Origin: Mauremys mutica
Lineage: Eukaryota > Chordata > Testudines > Geoemydidae
DNA: 64,000 nt
Assembly: GCF_020497125.1 (NCBI RefSeq)
Contig: NC_059072.1
Span: forward strand, 309,584,781-309,648,780
Reading direction: 5' to 3'
The translations under genes were made by a program, and so were the position numbers. The notes beneath the pieces are model-generated. The model had not been told where the DNA came from, did not search any database, and was given only the letters and a program-made list of their open reading frames with translations. Shown piece after piece: positions 24,001 to 33,699 of this stretch. Within the stretch, counting starts at the first letter, position 1, and every line of letters starts with the position of its first letter.

Positions 24001-25110
24001 ATAAGAATTCCTACGGTGACTGCTATATCCTGGCAGTATTCTTGGAGTGGTAAAAGCTTAGATTGCATGTTTAGATTGGACATACTGTAGGAAGCTTAGA
24101 ATCCAAAATGACCCTGAGAATTCTACTTCAGCAAGCTGCCACTCCTTAACTGTTGGCCTTATACCAAACAACGATGATTCTATTTTGGCTGCATTCAAGC
24201 ACAACTTATTATAATCCACCCAAGACTAAATTGCATTCAGATAATTGGACAGCAGAGACACTGAATTAAAAAGTACAACTGTAACCCTGTTAGAGTATAA
24301 AAAATGTATCTAGGGGTCTTGAACTAGTGCCCCTACACACTTTATTCTGCAGCTTTTTAAGTATATTTTTTGTCTTTGCAGAAAGGGTTGAGGAGAGAGT
24401 TTGAAGTGATCATGGACCTGCTCTAAAGTCCTGTATTTAATTTTTTTCTTTAAAAATGTTATTCTTTTTCATAAGCATTGGAACAATGCATCACATTTTC
24501 ATGCCCTGTAGTATTCTGAGGTTGAACAGGGAATACAAAGCTGATTGCATGCAATTTTCAAAATATGCTATCGTCTATCTAAACTAAAAGAGAGAATAAC
24601 AAACTATCTTCAATACAAAAGACCACTGGGAATGGAGTCTTTGTTTTGTTGGTTGGAAGTATCTATCCTGTTCAAGATTTATGAGTCAGTAAATGGAGAA
24701 GGCATCCTGTGAACTTGATGCATGTCTTGCCCTCCTGAAAGTGTCCCATTATATGAATTGCAGAGAGAGGAAGGGAACACTGAAATCACCTTTTTTAAGT
24801 GCTCTCTTTTCCTCATTGAGCAGGCTGGAACATGCCAAGTCTCAGGAGTCACCAAATGTTGAAAACTTTATACAGAAGGAGGATGAAATTCCCTTCCGTG
24901 CAGAGGGCCAGTACAAGGCTGAGGTGTCACTCCCCCCTTTTGCACAGCAGGACATTTCACCCAGAGAGCTGGCTCATATGGAGTGCTGAGCATCTTTAAC
25001 ACCCATTAGCTTTATCAGGAAATGAAGGGCTTTGGCAACTCTCAGGATGAGGCTCTGAGCTTTTCCTGACAACTTTCTCCAAACTGGCTTAGTTCTTAAA
25101 AAAATTCGGT
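21067..25110. other. intergenic, nothing recognised
   Basis: This 4 kb contains only simple tracts: CCCCTCC near 22975, (GT)n near 23350, and a poly-T of about 20 at 23758. No exon with plausible splice sites and no bounded transposon were found. Confidence 0.5.
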
Positions 25111-25116
25111 TGGGGC

Positions 25117-25300
25117 TTGATTCGTACATTCGAAGGCCAGGAAGGACCATTATGATCATCTAGTTTGATCTCCTGTATGACACAGGGCAGAGACCTTCCC
25201 ATAATAATTTTAAAAAACATCCAATATTGATTTAAAAATACAGTGTTGGAGAACCCGCCACAATCCTTGGTCAATTGTTTCATGGGTTAATTATTCTCAC
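25117..25300 (-). mobile_element. CR1-like LINE 3' fragment
   Basis: The order GGCCAGGAAGGACCATTATG, ATCATCTAGTTTGATCTCCTG, AACATCCAATATTGATTTAA and GAGAACCCGCCACAATCCTTGG is a common turtle CR1/L3 3'-end text in reverse orientation. The motif that would read GGTCCCTTCC-like on the minus strand marks the 3' side. It is a non-coding relic. Confidence 0.7.
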
Positions 25301-26250
25301 TGTCAAAAATGTATGCCATATTACAAAGTTGATTGAAGTCAACAGGAAAATCCCAATGACAACACTGGCCTGAGGTCCTGATTCTGCAAAGTAATCCTGG
25401 GTCTGAGTAAAAAAGGAGTCAGGATTTCAAGATTTAGCCCATTTTTATCATTATTAGTTCAGTTTCACTTTCAGAATTTTGAAGATTATAAGAACCACCT
25501 GATCACAGATATTTGGATGCTGATATTATTTTTCTACATGCTGGAAAAAAGCTTACGGTGTTTTTGTCCCAGGGCAAAAAACTTGCAGGAAGTACATTTC
25601 CCTTTCTCAAAATAAAGTTAGATAACGATCTGGGTTTTACAAACCATTTTCAGGTTGCTCGGTCCCTATTATGGGCCAGATTCTCTGCTAGTGTAAATCA
25701 GCATAGCTCCCACGGTCTTTGGTAATGCTAAATTGAATCTTGAAACCCAGCCATTTTCATGAATTAAAAGGACACAAACATTGTCTTGCAGACATGGCAT
25801 TTTCAAAGAAGATTTGAATTGCTCTGCTTTCGTAGTGCAAAAACAGGCTCACTGAACCAGCTCACAAGCAAAACAGAAGCACCAAAAAGACAATATACCT
25901 TCCTTCCTCAGGGAGATATTTCAGGGGTTGGGGAAACACAGTTTCCTGTGTTCTCACACGGATTTCGATAATCTCTTGGGCTGTTTCAGAAAGAATAGAA
26001 CACTAAATAACTGTTGAGAATAATGCTGTGTTATTGTGTAACGTGCAGTAGTATGAAACTACCAGCTGTAGTGGAAACTACTGAGTACATGTCCTACAAA
26101 ACAAACATACACAGCATCCAGTCTGTCTTCAGTCCTTTAATAATACGATGGGACCAGGGAGGGAAGAGAGCACAGAGAGAGAGAGAGATGTGTAGCAAGA
26201 ATTATTATGAATGCGCTTGAAATTTTTAGGCTATTGCTATTCTTTAAAAA
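25301..26250. other. intergenic, nothing recognised
   Basis: No coding or element signature is seen, apart from a short (GA)n at 26176-26188 and the (TTC)n tract starting at 26251 at the edge of the DIRS element. Confidence 0.5.
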
Positions 26251-26269
26251 TTCTTCTTCTTCTTCTTCT

Positions 26270-26453
26270 TCAAGTGATTGCTCATGTCTATTCCACAGCA
26301 GGTGTGTGTGTTCGCCACGTTGCACCAGTGCTGGAAGTTTTTCCCTTAGCAGTATCCGTACTGGGGGAGCACTGTGGCGACCCCTGGAGTGGCTCCTGTA
26401 TATCGTGCTATAAGGGGAGCCACAGCTCCCCTGACCCTCAGTTCCTTCTTGCC
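26270..26453. repeat. DIRS left inverted terminal repeat
   Basis: From TTCAAGTGATTGCTCATG to GTTCCTTCTTGCC this is the reverse complement of the right end. Shared blocks include CATGTCTATTCCACAG, CACCAGTGCTGGA, TTTTTCCCTTAGCAG, TACTGGGGGAGCAC and ACCCCTGGAGTGG. The two ends are clearly diverged from each other. Confidence 0.85.
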
Positions 26454-26566
26454 ACCAGTGAAGGTAGTCAGAACTTTGTGCTCCAGCTCTGCTGCAGCCT
26501 TTTCTTCTCGACCTTAGTGATACTGTTCGTGGATTGTTTCTTCAGTTGTTAGAGGGGCTCGGGGCA

Positions 26567-27790
26567 TGCCCCATGCCCCAGGATTCAATTCGTGCAGCTT
26601 CTGTTGTCGTTCTATGCCTAGGAGTGACCTGCACACTGAGTGTCTCCGCTGCCTGGGTGAGACTCACATCAGCGACCGTTGTAAGATCTGCAGGTCGTTC
26701 AAGCCAAGGACTAAGAAGGAGAGAGACATTAGACTTTGAGCTCTCCTGATGGAGTCAGTGCTGGACTCAGCACCGGCCACCGCGTCGTCGGTGCATAGCG
26801 AGGTCCCTTCGACCAGTTGGCGCCGCTCTCCCTCCAAAAAGCAAGGGAAGGGCTCTGCCTTGCAGTGGCACCGTGACAAGGAAAAGGGGGAGGCTGGTTC
26901 TGTGTTGGGCAGCCCTCGGTCCCCCTGGGCTCAAGACCTCTGACTCGTGTGGGGCGGAGCAGCCCGGCACCGTCGGCCTGTGCATCCCCACCGGTACGGA
27001 TGCTGTCGACGCTGGAGGTGATGCAGGCTGCGAAGGACGTTATGATCCTGCCAGTCCCGAGCATGCAGCTGGGCACGGGCCTCAGGTCTCATGGCAAGCC
27101 TCCATTGGGTGCCCACCAGACCTCTCCAGCCAGCCGCAGTTCCCACTCTGAGGATTGCTCCCTGCACCACTTGGCGCGCAGTGGCCGCTCACCTTACAGC
27201 TCCCGCCCATCCTTGATGCCGGCCAGACCATCTGGGTTGCCGTTGGAACGGGAGTCACGGGGACCTTCGACACCTCCTGCCAGCGAGCGTAGGCACCAAG
27301 AGAGGCATTGGGAATGCTCCCCTGCATGGCATGGGTATAGCAGCCGCTCCCAACAGGATAGACGTTCCCGTTCCATCTCCTGATGAGCTAGACGTCGCGC
27401 TCAAGACACCCTCCCCCCCACCCCGCCGGGGTGCCTTCGCACCAGGGCACTGGACCTTGCATCGCCATCATGGGTACCAAAGTAGTTCTTCGGGTACCGT
27501 TCCCCGACATTGAGGTCCAAGTCCCGAGGGGAGACAGCGTCACAGGCACCTTTCCTACCGCTCCTGGGGCACCGAGCATTTATCGGCAACCTCGGCCTTG
27601 GTACCTGGCCACCCATCCTTGGTTGACGCTGTTCAGCCAGGACAGTGCCATCGGGCTCTCAGCTGGGTCAATGGCAAGGGGCCCCATGGCAGGGACTGTG
27701 GTGCCAGTGGGCACCATGGCCACCGATGCCAGCATGGATGGCTTCCTGCTTCCAGGAGGACTCGCCTTACCTGCTCTGAACACCTGTTCT
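26567..27790 (+). pseudogene. DIRS gag-like protein, N-terminal part
   Basis: The frame covering 26622-26790 gives a cysteine/histidine knuckle (CLRCLGETHISDRCKIC) and the basic run KPRTKKERD, then a TGA at 26737-26739, then ALLMESVLDSAP. Later parts lie in other frames: MLSTLEVMQAAKDVM at about 27000, and an arginine/serine-rich stretch to about 27390 (SRSQQDRRSRSIS). Such knuckles plus RS-rich stretches are characteristic of gag-like ORF1 in vertebrate DIRS elements. The product should bind the element RNA. The right limit is where the inverted block starts and is only approximate. Frames at 27431-27969 are partly shadows of the minus-strand RNase H end. Confidence 0.7.
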
Positions 27791-27796
27791 CCTTGT

Positions 27797-28966
27797 TTAG
27801 CCACGGAGCAGCCACACTGTCAGGTGGAGTGTGGCCACATTGGGATGGAGGAGGCGGCCCTCATCCTGGGAGAGAAGGTCTGAGCAGAGCGGCAGTGCCC
27901 TCGGCGGGACTGCCAAGAGGTGTAGGAGGGGCCCATACCAGTGTTGACGGGCCCATGCTGGGGCTATGAGAATGACTCTCACCTTGTCCGTCTTCATCTT
28001 CTGAAAGACCTTGGCGATGAGGGGGAAGGGGCATAGAAGAGCTGGCCCGACCACCATAGGAGGAACGCATCGGAGATCGCACCCTTCCCCACCCCTCCCC
28101 TGGAGCAGAACCAGGGGCAATGCCGGTTCTAGCGGGTTGAGAACAGGTCGATATGGGGAACTCCCCACTCTTGGAAGAGCCGGTGAGCGACCTCTGAGTG
28201 GAGCGACCACTCATACTGCAGGGAGAAGACCCTGCTGAGGCAGTCTGCTTGCATATTGCGGACGCCCGGGAGGTAGGCCGGCCTCAGGGAGATATCGTGG
28301 GCTATACAGAACTCCCATAGGTTCAGGGCTTCCTGGCAGAGGGCTAGGGAGCATGGCGGCGCTGTTGTCCGTGAGGACCCTGACCACCCTACCGCGGAGG
28401 TGCATGTAGAAAGCCACGCACGCCAACTGCACTGCCCTGAGCTCTTTGAAATTTATGTGAAGGGACAGGTCTGGAGTTGACCACGTTCCCGGCTCTGCAC
28501 GTTCCCTGTGTGGGCTCCCCAGCCAAGGTCCAAAGCGTCGGACACCAGGTCTGTGGACAGACTGGCATCCCAAAAGGGAACTCCTTGCAGCATATTGCTC
28601 GGGCAAGACCACCATTGAAGGGAAGCCAGTATCGGGGACGGAACCGTGAGCACCTTGTCTAGGCCGTCCCGAGCTTGAGAGAATTGGGAAGATAGCCAGA
28701 TCTGGAGGGGCCTCACTCAGAGTCTGGCGTGGCGGACCATGTATGTACACGCTGCCATGTGCCCCAGAATTCGAAGGCACGCCCTCGCCGTGGTCACCGG
28801 GAAAGCCGTGACTGAGGCGATAAGATCCCTTAGGGTCTCGAATCTGTCCAAGGGGAGAGAGGCTGTGGCCCTCGAGAAGTCCAGCAGGGCCCCAATGAAC
28901 TCTATGCACTGAATGGGAACTAATGTTGATTTGGTCTCGTTCACCACTAGGCCGATACTGGCGCAT
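27797..28966 (-). pseudogene. DIRS RNase H-like domain (inverted block)
   Basis: On the minus strand the frames give LDLGWGAH, the LHINFKELRAVQLAC helix, and VRVLTDNSAAM, supplying the Asp, Glu and Asp expected of an RNase H active site. They continue to a C-terminal tail, LIAPAWARQHWYGPLL and LLSQDEGRLLHPN, ending in TAA at 27797-27799. At least two frameshifts are needed to join the parts. In the family this domain degrades the RNA strand after reverse transcription and follows RT in one polyprotein, as it does here when read on minus. The natural end of the tail lies almost exactly at the left edge of the inverted block. Confidence 0.8.
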
Positions 28967-29638
28967 GTCAATAGGAACAGCTCCACGTGGGTCTTTACCT
29001 CAGAGTGGGACTCTCCCTTGAGGAGCCAGTCATCCAGGTAAGGAAAGATCTATATGCCCTCCTGCCTGAGATAGGCCGCTACCACAGCCATACATTTCAT
29101 AAAGACCCTGGGTGCCGTGGATAGGCCAAATGGGAGGACCGCAAACTGGTAGTGGTCCATCCCCACCAGAAAGCGGAGGAAGCGCCTGTGCCCCTCGAAT
29201 ATATGGATGTGAAAATACACGTCCTGAAGGTCCAGGGCCGCGTACCAGTCCCCCGGGTCCAGGGAGGGGATAATAGAGGCCAGGGACACCATGCAGAACT
29301 TGGAACGGACTAGAGATCGGTTTAGGCCCCGCAGGTCCAGGATAGACCTGAGGCCGCCTTTGGCCTTCAGGATGAGGAAGTACCAGGAGTACCCTTTGCC
29401 CTGGAATTCTACAGGTACCCTTTCCACTGCCCCCAGTTGCAGTAGCTGGTCCACCTCCTGCCCCAGGAGGCGGACATGCTCCAGGTCCCCTGGGGCCACC
29501 ATGGAGGGTGGGTGCTTTGGCGGGAGTGAGGTGAACTGCAATATGTAGCCCTTGGAAATGGTACTGAGGACCCACTGATCCGATGTTATGCGGGACCACG
29601 CCCTGCAGAAAGCAAACAATCAGTTGTAGAACACACAC
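28967..29638 (-). pseudogene. DIRS reverse transcriptase (inverted block)
   Basis: The minus-strand frame from about 29619 carries RT motifs in order: GGLRSILDLRGLNR, then WYAALDLQDVYFHIHI with the first catalytic Asp, then RRFLRFLVG, and YQFAVLPFGLSTAPRVF. A TAG at 29050-29052 interrupts the frame. Immediately after it the same frame gives IFPYLDDWLLKG, so the catalytic YLDD box (29026-29040) is intact. GLVVNETKS and LDRFETLRDL follow. The wording FGLSTAPRVF with YLDDWL is distinctive of DIRS/Ngaro reverse transcriptases rather than LINEs or retroviruses. Only the nonsense codon and the later frameshift separate it from a full-length domain. Orientation is opposite to the element ends. Confidence 0.9.
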
Positions 29639-29761
29639 TTTATTAAATGGGAGGTCTCCCTGGCAATAGGCCCGGTGCCCCCCTGCAAATAGTCAAAACT
29701 GCCTCCTTCCTTGCCTCTTGCCCTTGGAGGGCCCAGGCTGCAAGGCAGAGCGGGACTGCCG

Positions 29762-30821
29762 CTAAGACCAGCGTTTCTGGCCTCTGGGTCTTTTACATAG
29801 GGGCTCGTATATGGTCCTTGCAGGTTGAGCCACCAGAAGTAATCTGGCCTTGGCCTTAGCTGGAGGGATGTAGAGGCCCAAGATCTGCAAGGTAGTGTGG
29901 GAATCTTTCATCCCATGCAGCCTGACGTCCGTCAGCAAAGAGCACCTTCCCATATAACGGGAGGTCCTGCATCAGGGATTGGGCCTCCGTCAACAGGAGC
30001 CACGACACCCTGTGCATGGAAATCGCGGAAGCCATCGAGTGGGCTGCAGTGTCAGCTGCATTCGACAACGACGCTTGCAGGGCCGCTTTAGCTACCGCTG
30101 CCCCCTCTTCCACCAGCGCCTTGAAGTCCTTCCTATCCCGATCCGGGAGGGAGGAGGGGCTCGAACTTAGGCAGAGACTCCCAAAGGTTAGTCATATCTG
30201 CTCAGTAAGGCCTGGTGGTTGGCTACCCTAAGCTGGAAACTCGCAGAGGAATAAAGCTTTGTCCCAAAGGAGTCCAGCCGTCTGGTGTCCTTATTTTTGG
30301 GGGTGGGGGTGGGCTGGCCCTGTCACTCCCTGTGGTTTACCGATTCCACCATGAGCGAGTTGGGTACCGGGTGGGAATAGAGGTATTTGTGGTCCTTGGC
30401 CAGCACAAAGTATTTCCTCTCCACCTTCTTGGAGATAGGGGCCAAGGAGGCAGGGGTTCACCACAGCGTGTTGAAGATGCTTGCAATACCCTGGTTCAGG
30501 GGCAGGACCACGTGGCCCAGTGCCGAGGGAGACAGAATGTTGAAGAGGGAATCGGATGGACCCTCCATCTCCTCTGCCTGCAGCTGGAGGCTGGATGCCA
30601 CCCGCTTTAGCAGGTCTTGGTGTGCCTTGAAGTCCTCCTGTGGGACTGATGGCAGAGGCGCCGATATGGTGATGTCCGGTGCTGGGGAGAGGGCCTGCAC
30701 AGAGCCGAGAGCCTCAGTCGGTGCCGGGGCATCGAGCCCCAGATCAGAGTCCGGGCGCAGATCCACCGACTCGTGACCGGCCGACTTGTCCCGTAGGCAG
30801 CCGGACGAGGCCGATGGAGCC
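29762..30821 (-). pseudogene. DIRS gag-like protein, C-terminal part (inverted block)
   Basis: The minus-strand frames give a recognisable series: APAPTEALGSVQALSPA, SVPQEDFKAHQDLLKRVAS, MEGPSDSLFNILSPSA and NQGIASIFNTLW. Further on come EEGAAVAKAALQAS, DTAAHSMASAISMHRVSWLLL and LHGMKDSHTTLQILGLYIPP. This is the helical C-terminal half of the DIRS gag-like protein, continuous in order with the RT that follows on the same strand. It does not overlap the plus-strand gag part at 26.6-27.8 kb, so the two are complementary halves of one gene. Several frame changes are present. The upstream edge is cut by the SINE at 30822. Confidence 0.75.
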
Positions 30822-31013
30822 TGGGGGGAGGGATAGCTCAGTGGTTTGAGCATTGGCCTGCTAAACCCAGGGTTGTGAGTTCAATCCTTGAGGAGGCCAC
30901 TTAGGGATCTGGGGCAAAAATTGGTCCTGCTAGTGAAGGCAGGGGGCTGGACTCGATGACCTTTCAAGGTCCCTTCCAGTTCTAGGAGACTGGTATATCT
31001 CCAATTATTACCC
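30822..31013 (+). mobile_element. CryI-type tRNA-derived SINE (tortoise Pol III SINE)
   Basis: It starts GGGGGGAGGGATAGCTCAG with an A-box-like TAGCTCAGTGG, then GGCCTGCTAAACCCAGGG and a B box GAGTTCAATCC. The body AGGGATCTGGGGCAAAAATT and a CR1-like 3' end (GACTCGATGACC, GGTCCCTTCCAGTTCTAGG) follow. This matches the cryptodiran turtle SINE family as I remember it. No target duplication is visible: left flank GATGGAGCC, right flank ATTACCCTATTGG. It lies exactly between the inverted DIRS block and the recombinase. Confidence 0.88.
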
Positions 31014-31019
31014 TATTGG

Positions 31020-31960
31020 ACGTATGTGGCGAAGTGGTCCAGGTTCGCCAGGGGGGTGAGTGAGCGTGGGGTCTCCCCCTCCGCCGTGCCTCTTCAGCTT
31101 ATCCTGGACTACATCCTATCCCTTAGGGCCCAAGGACTAGCACCTGCCTTGGTCAGGGTGCACCTGGCAGCCATATCGGCCTTCCACTCGCCGGTGCAAG
31201 GACATTCGGTCTTCTCCCACTCTGACCTCCTGTTTCCTGAAGGGCCTTGACTGTTCATTCCCATATGCTAGACCCTCCATGCCACAATGGGACCTAAACC
31301 TGGCCTTGTCCTGACTCACGGGACCTCCTTTTGAACCCCTGGCCACGTGTTCCTGGTCTCACCTCTCATGGAAGGTGGCCTTCCTTGTAGCGATCACGTC
31401 GGCCCGACGTGTCTCGGAACTTAGGGCCTTAACCTTGGAACCCCCCTATACGATCTTCCACAGGGATACAGTCCAGCTCCGCCCACACCTGGCGTGCCTC
31501 CTGAAGGTGGTCTCCACCTTCCATATGGAACAGAGCATCTTTCTTCTTTCTCTCCTAAGCCCCATTCCTCTAACGAGGACTGCAACCTTCACACGCTCGA
31601 TGTGCACAGGTGCTGGCTTTTTATCTGGATCGGACCAAGCCATTCCAGAAATTCTCACAACTCTTTATTGCCTCGGCCGAGCTGGTGAAGGGGCAGCCTA
31701 TCTCCACCCAGTGGCTTTCCCGCTGGATCACTTCATGCATACGCACGTGCTATGATCGGGCAGGGGTGCCCCTGCCACAGATCATTAGGGTGCACTCTAC
31801 GAGGGCTCAGGTTTCATCAGCGGCTTATGTAGCCATGTTCCTATCCAAGATATTTGTAGGGTGGCCACTTGGGCCTCAGTTCACACATTTACTTCGCATT
31901 ACGTTATCTCCCAATCTAGGGATGACGCAGGTTCGGCAGGGCAGTACTTTGTCCCGAGCT
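31020..31960 (+). pseudogene. DIRS tyrosine recombinase
   Basis: The plus-strand frames give TYVAKWSRFARGVSERGV and DYILSLRAQGLAPALVRVHL (the N-terminal SAM-like core-binding part). The catalytic part follows: AFLVAITSARRVSELRAL with the first Arg, LDRTKPFQKFSQLF, HSTRA (the His-x-x-Arg box), and in another frame VATWASVHTFTSHYV with the nucleophile Tyr. All four R-H-R-Y positions can be seen, but frameshifts near 31540-31610 and near 31850 break the gene. In the family this enzyme inserts a circular DNA copy without leaving a target duplication. Its orientation agrees with the gag N-terminus and the element ends, not with the RT. Confidence 0.85.
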
Positions 31961-31998
31961 AACGTGAACTCCTACCCACTTCCAGCAGATATTGCTTG

Positions 31999-32106
31999 GA
32001 ATCACCTACTGTGGAATACACATGAGTAATCACTCGAAGAAGAAAGGACAGTTACCTGTTCCATAACTGGTGTTCTTCGAGATGTGTTGCTCATGTCTAT
32101 TCCACA
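31999..32106. repeat. DIRS internal complementary region (circle junction)
   Basis: The left part (CCTACTGTGGAATACACATG to CACTCGAAGAAG) is complementary to the left terminus. The right part (AAAGGACAGTTACCTGTTCC to CTCATGTCTATTCCAC) is complementary to the extreme right end. The two are directly adjacent, as in the DIRS1 model in which this region templates completion of the linear ends into a circle. Confidence 0.8.
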
Positions 32107-32140
32107 CCCCGCCCTCCTTCCCCCCTGTTGGAGTTGTCCG

Positions 32141-32359
32141 GCAAGAAGGAACCAAGGGTGGGGGGAGCCTGTGGCTCCCCTTATGGCGTGATATACAGGC
32201 GCCACTCCAGGGGTCACCGCGGTGCTCCCCCAGTACAAATGCTGCTAAGGGAAAAACATCCAGCACTGGTGCACGTGGCGAGCACACACACCTACTGTGG
32301 AATAGACATGAGCAACACATCTCAAAGAACACCACTTACGGAATAGGTAACTGTCCTTT
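32141..32359. repeat. DIRS right inverted terminal repeat
   Basis: It starts GGCAAGAAGGAACC and runs to GAATAGGTAACTGTCCTTT. The reverse complement follows the left end block by block. The terminal ~20 bases beyond the left-end homology match the internal complementary region at 32046-32070, which supports the end call. Confidence 0.8.
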
Positions 32360-32379
32360 ATTATTGGCAGGGCTGATAG

Positions 32380-33000
32380 CAGAGACTATTATTAAGGTTT
32401 CCTCACACTCCCCATGATAAGACCCTGTTTTCAGTTGCTTATAATTTTTGCCAAATTTTAACCATTTGAGCTGAAATTTTCCATGCCTTAGGCTGAATTT
32501 TTTCTGGAAAACATTAACTAAAATAGCTGTGTCATTTCCATGAAGGAGGCTAGGAAAAAATATATTTTGCCCACCTTAAAAACTTCTGGTGACTTTTTCT
32601 TTGAAATGCTCTAGTGCCCACAATACTTTGAGCAGGGACTTGAACTTTGGCAGGGGTTACGGCCTTTGTGTCAGGGATGTGCCTTTTGCTAGTCCCATGA
32701 ATATCTGCCTATATTTGGCCACGTCTTTGAAAGCAGTTTGCACATGCTCAGCAAAGACTTGCTAGAGCTTAATAGGTAAAATCTCCAAAGATTCCATCCT
32801 CAATGAGCATGCTCAACTCTCTCTCAGCTCCTAGTGCTAACCAGGCTGTGCATGCACCATCCCCACAGAGCGACTGAGCATGTTCCACATCAGGACTATG
32901 ATGGCTCAGAAGGACTTTCCCGATAATTGCTGCTCCAGGCCAGGCAGGGACTGGGCACTGGAAGGAGAGCAGGGAACCTTTCTCTCCTGTGCTCTTGATG
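32380..33000. repeat. probable dispersed repeat, unclassified
   Basis: The style (GCTTATAATTTTTGCC, AGCAGGGACTTGAACTTTGG, CATGCTCAGCAAAGACTTGC) resembles a dispersed turtle repeat, but I cannot name it and no ends were found. It begins just outside the DIRS right end. Confidence 0.35.
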
Positions 33001-33059
33001 ACTGCCTCCCCCGCCCCCCGCTGGTTCCCTCGCAGTGCGAAGGAGGAAGGAGCCACCTG

Positions 33060-33690
33060 AATCAAATGCAGAGGGGAGGAAAAGAAGTGGGTTGGGAAAA
33101 GGAGCCTCATCAGATTGGGCCTGGAAGTGGGGAGAGAAATTGGGGCAGTGAGTTGGAGTGGAGAGAGTGGGATTGGTTGGGTGAGGACACTGAAACAGCA
33201 AGATGGGTGGGGAGGCTGGGCCCGGTTGGTCAAGGAGCCCAGAACTGGTGACGGAAATGGATTGGCTGTGGAGGAAAAGAGGGAGGAGAGACAGATTTGA
33301 CCAGGATCTGGGGTATGGAGGTAGAACTGGGACTGGCTGGACAAAGAGACTGGGTCAGGGAGCTGAGAGAGGTCAGGGTCTGACTGAGATTGGATGAGGA
33401 GCCTTGTGAGTGGGAGCCAGGGGGTGAGAGGGGAGAGACAGATCAAATGAGGAACTGGGCCTGGCTGGGCAAGGTGACTGGAGCCAAGGAGTGGGGGCAA
33501 AGGGAGAGATGAGGACTGGCTGGGCAAGGAGGCTTGAACTGGTTTGAGAAGCCTGAGGAGTGGAGGCTGGGACTGGGTAGAAAAGTAGAATGGGACTTGG
33601 AACCAGAAGCCAGAGCTGGAAAAGAGACAGGCTTGGGACAGGAACAGGTTTGAGGGAAAGAGGCAAAAGGGGTCAAGCTTTTGGAAAATG
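33060..33690. repeat. purine-rich degenerate minisatellite
   Basis: The stretch is strongly G/A-rich on the plus strand, with loosely repeated phrases such as GGCTGGGCAAGG, GAACTGG, GATGAGGA and GGGGAGAGA at irregular spacing of about 50-80 bases. Open frames on both strands (32769-33784) are by-products of this composition. Confidence 0.6.
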
Positions 33691-33699
33691 GGCAGAGGA

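Larger units (their letters stand above)
26265..32359 (+). mobile_element. DIRS-like tyrosine-recombinase retrotransposon with inverted core
   Basis: The ~6.1 kb element has inverted terminal repeats at 26270-26453 and 32141-32359, and an internal complementary region at 31999-32106 that matches both termini. This is the defining layout of DIRS1-type elements, which replicate through circles and use a tyrosine recombinase instead of integrase. Known relatives have gag, RT/RNase H and recombinase on one strand. Here the gag N-terminus and the recombinase are on plus, while gag C-terminus, RT and RNase H lie on minus between about 27.79 and 30.82 kb. A CryI SINE sits at the right junction. Frameshifts and stops in most parts make it inactive. 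The exact left end lies in a (TTC)n tract and is uncertain by several bases. Confidence 0.88.

Noticed and set aside
27431..27969. Plus-strand frames of 150 and 123 codons
   Set aside because: The right part is the shadow of the minus-strand RNase H tail. The left part is diverged gag. No separate gene is needed.
30831..30890. Functional tRNA gene suggested by A and B boxes
   Set aside because: The sequence continues into a CryI SINE body and CR1-like tail, and the acceptor stem cannot close. It is a SINE head, not a tRNA gene.
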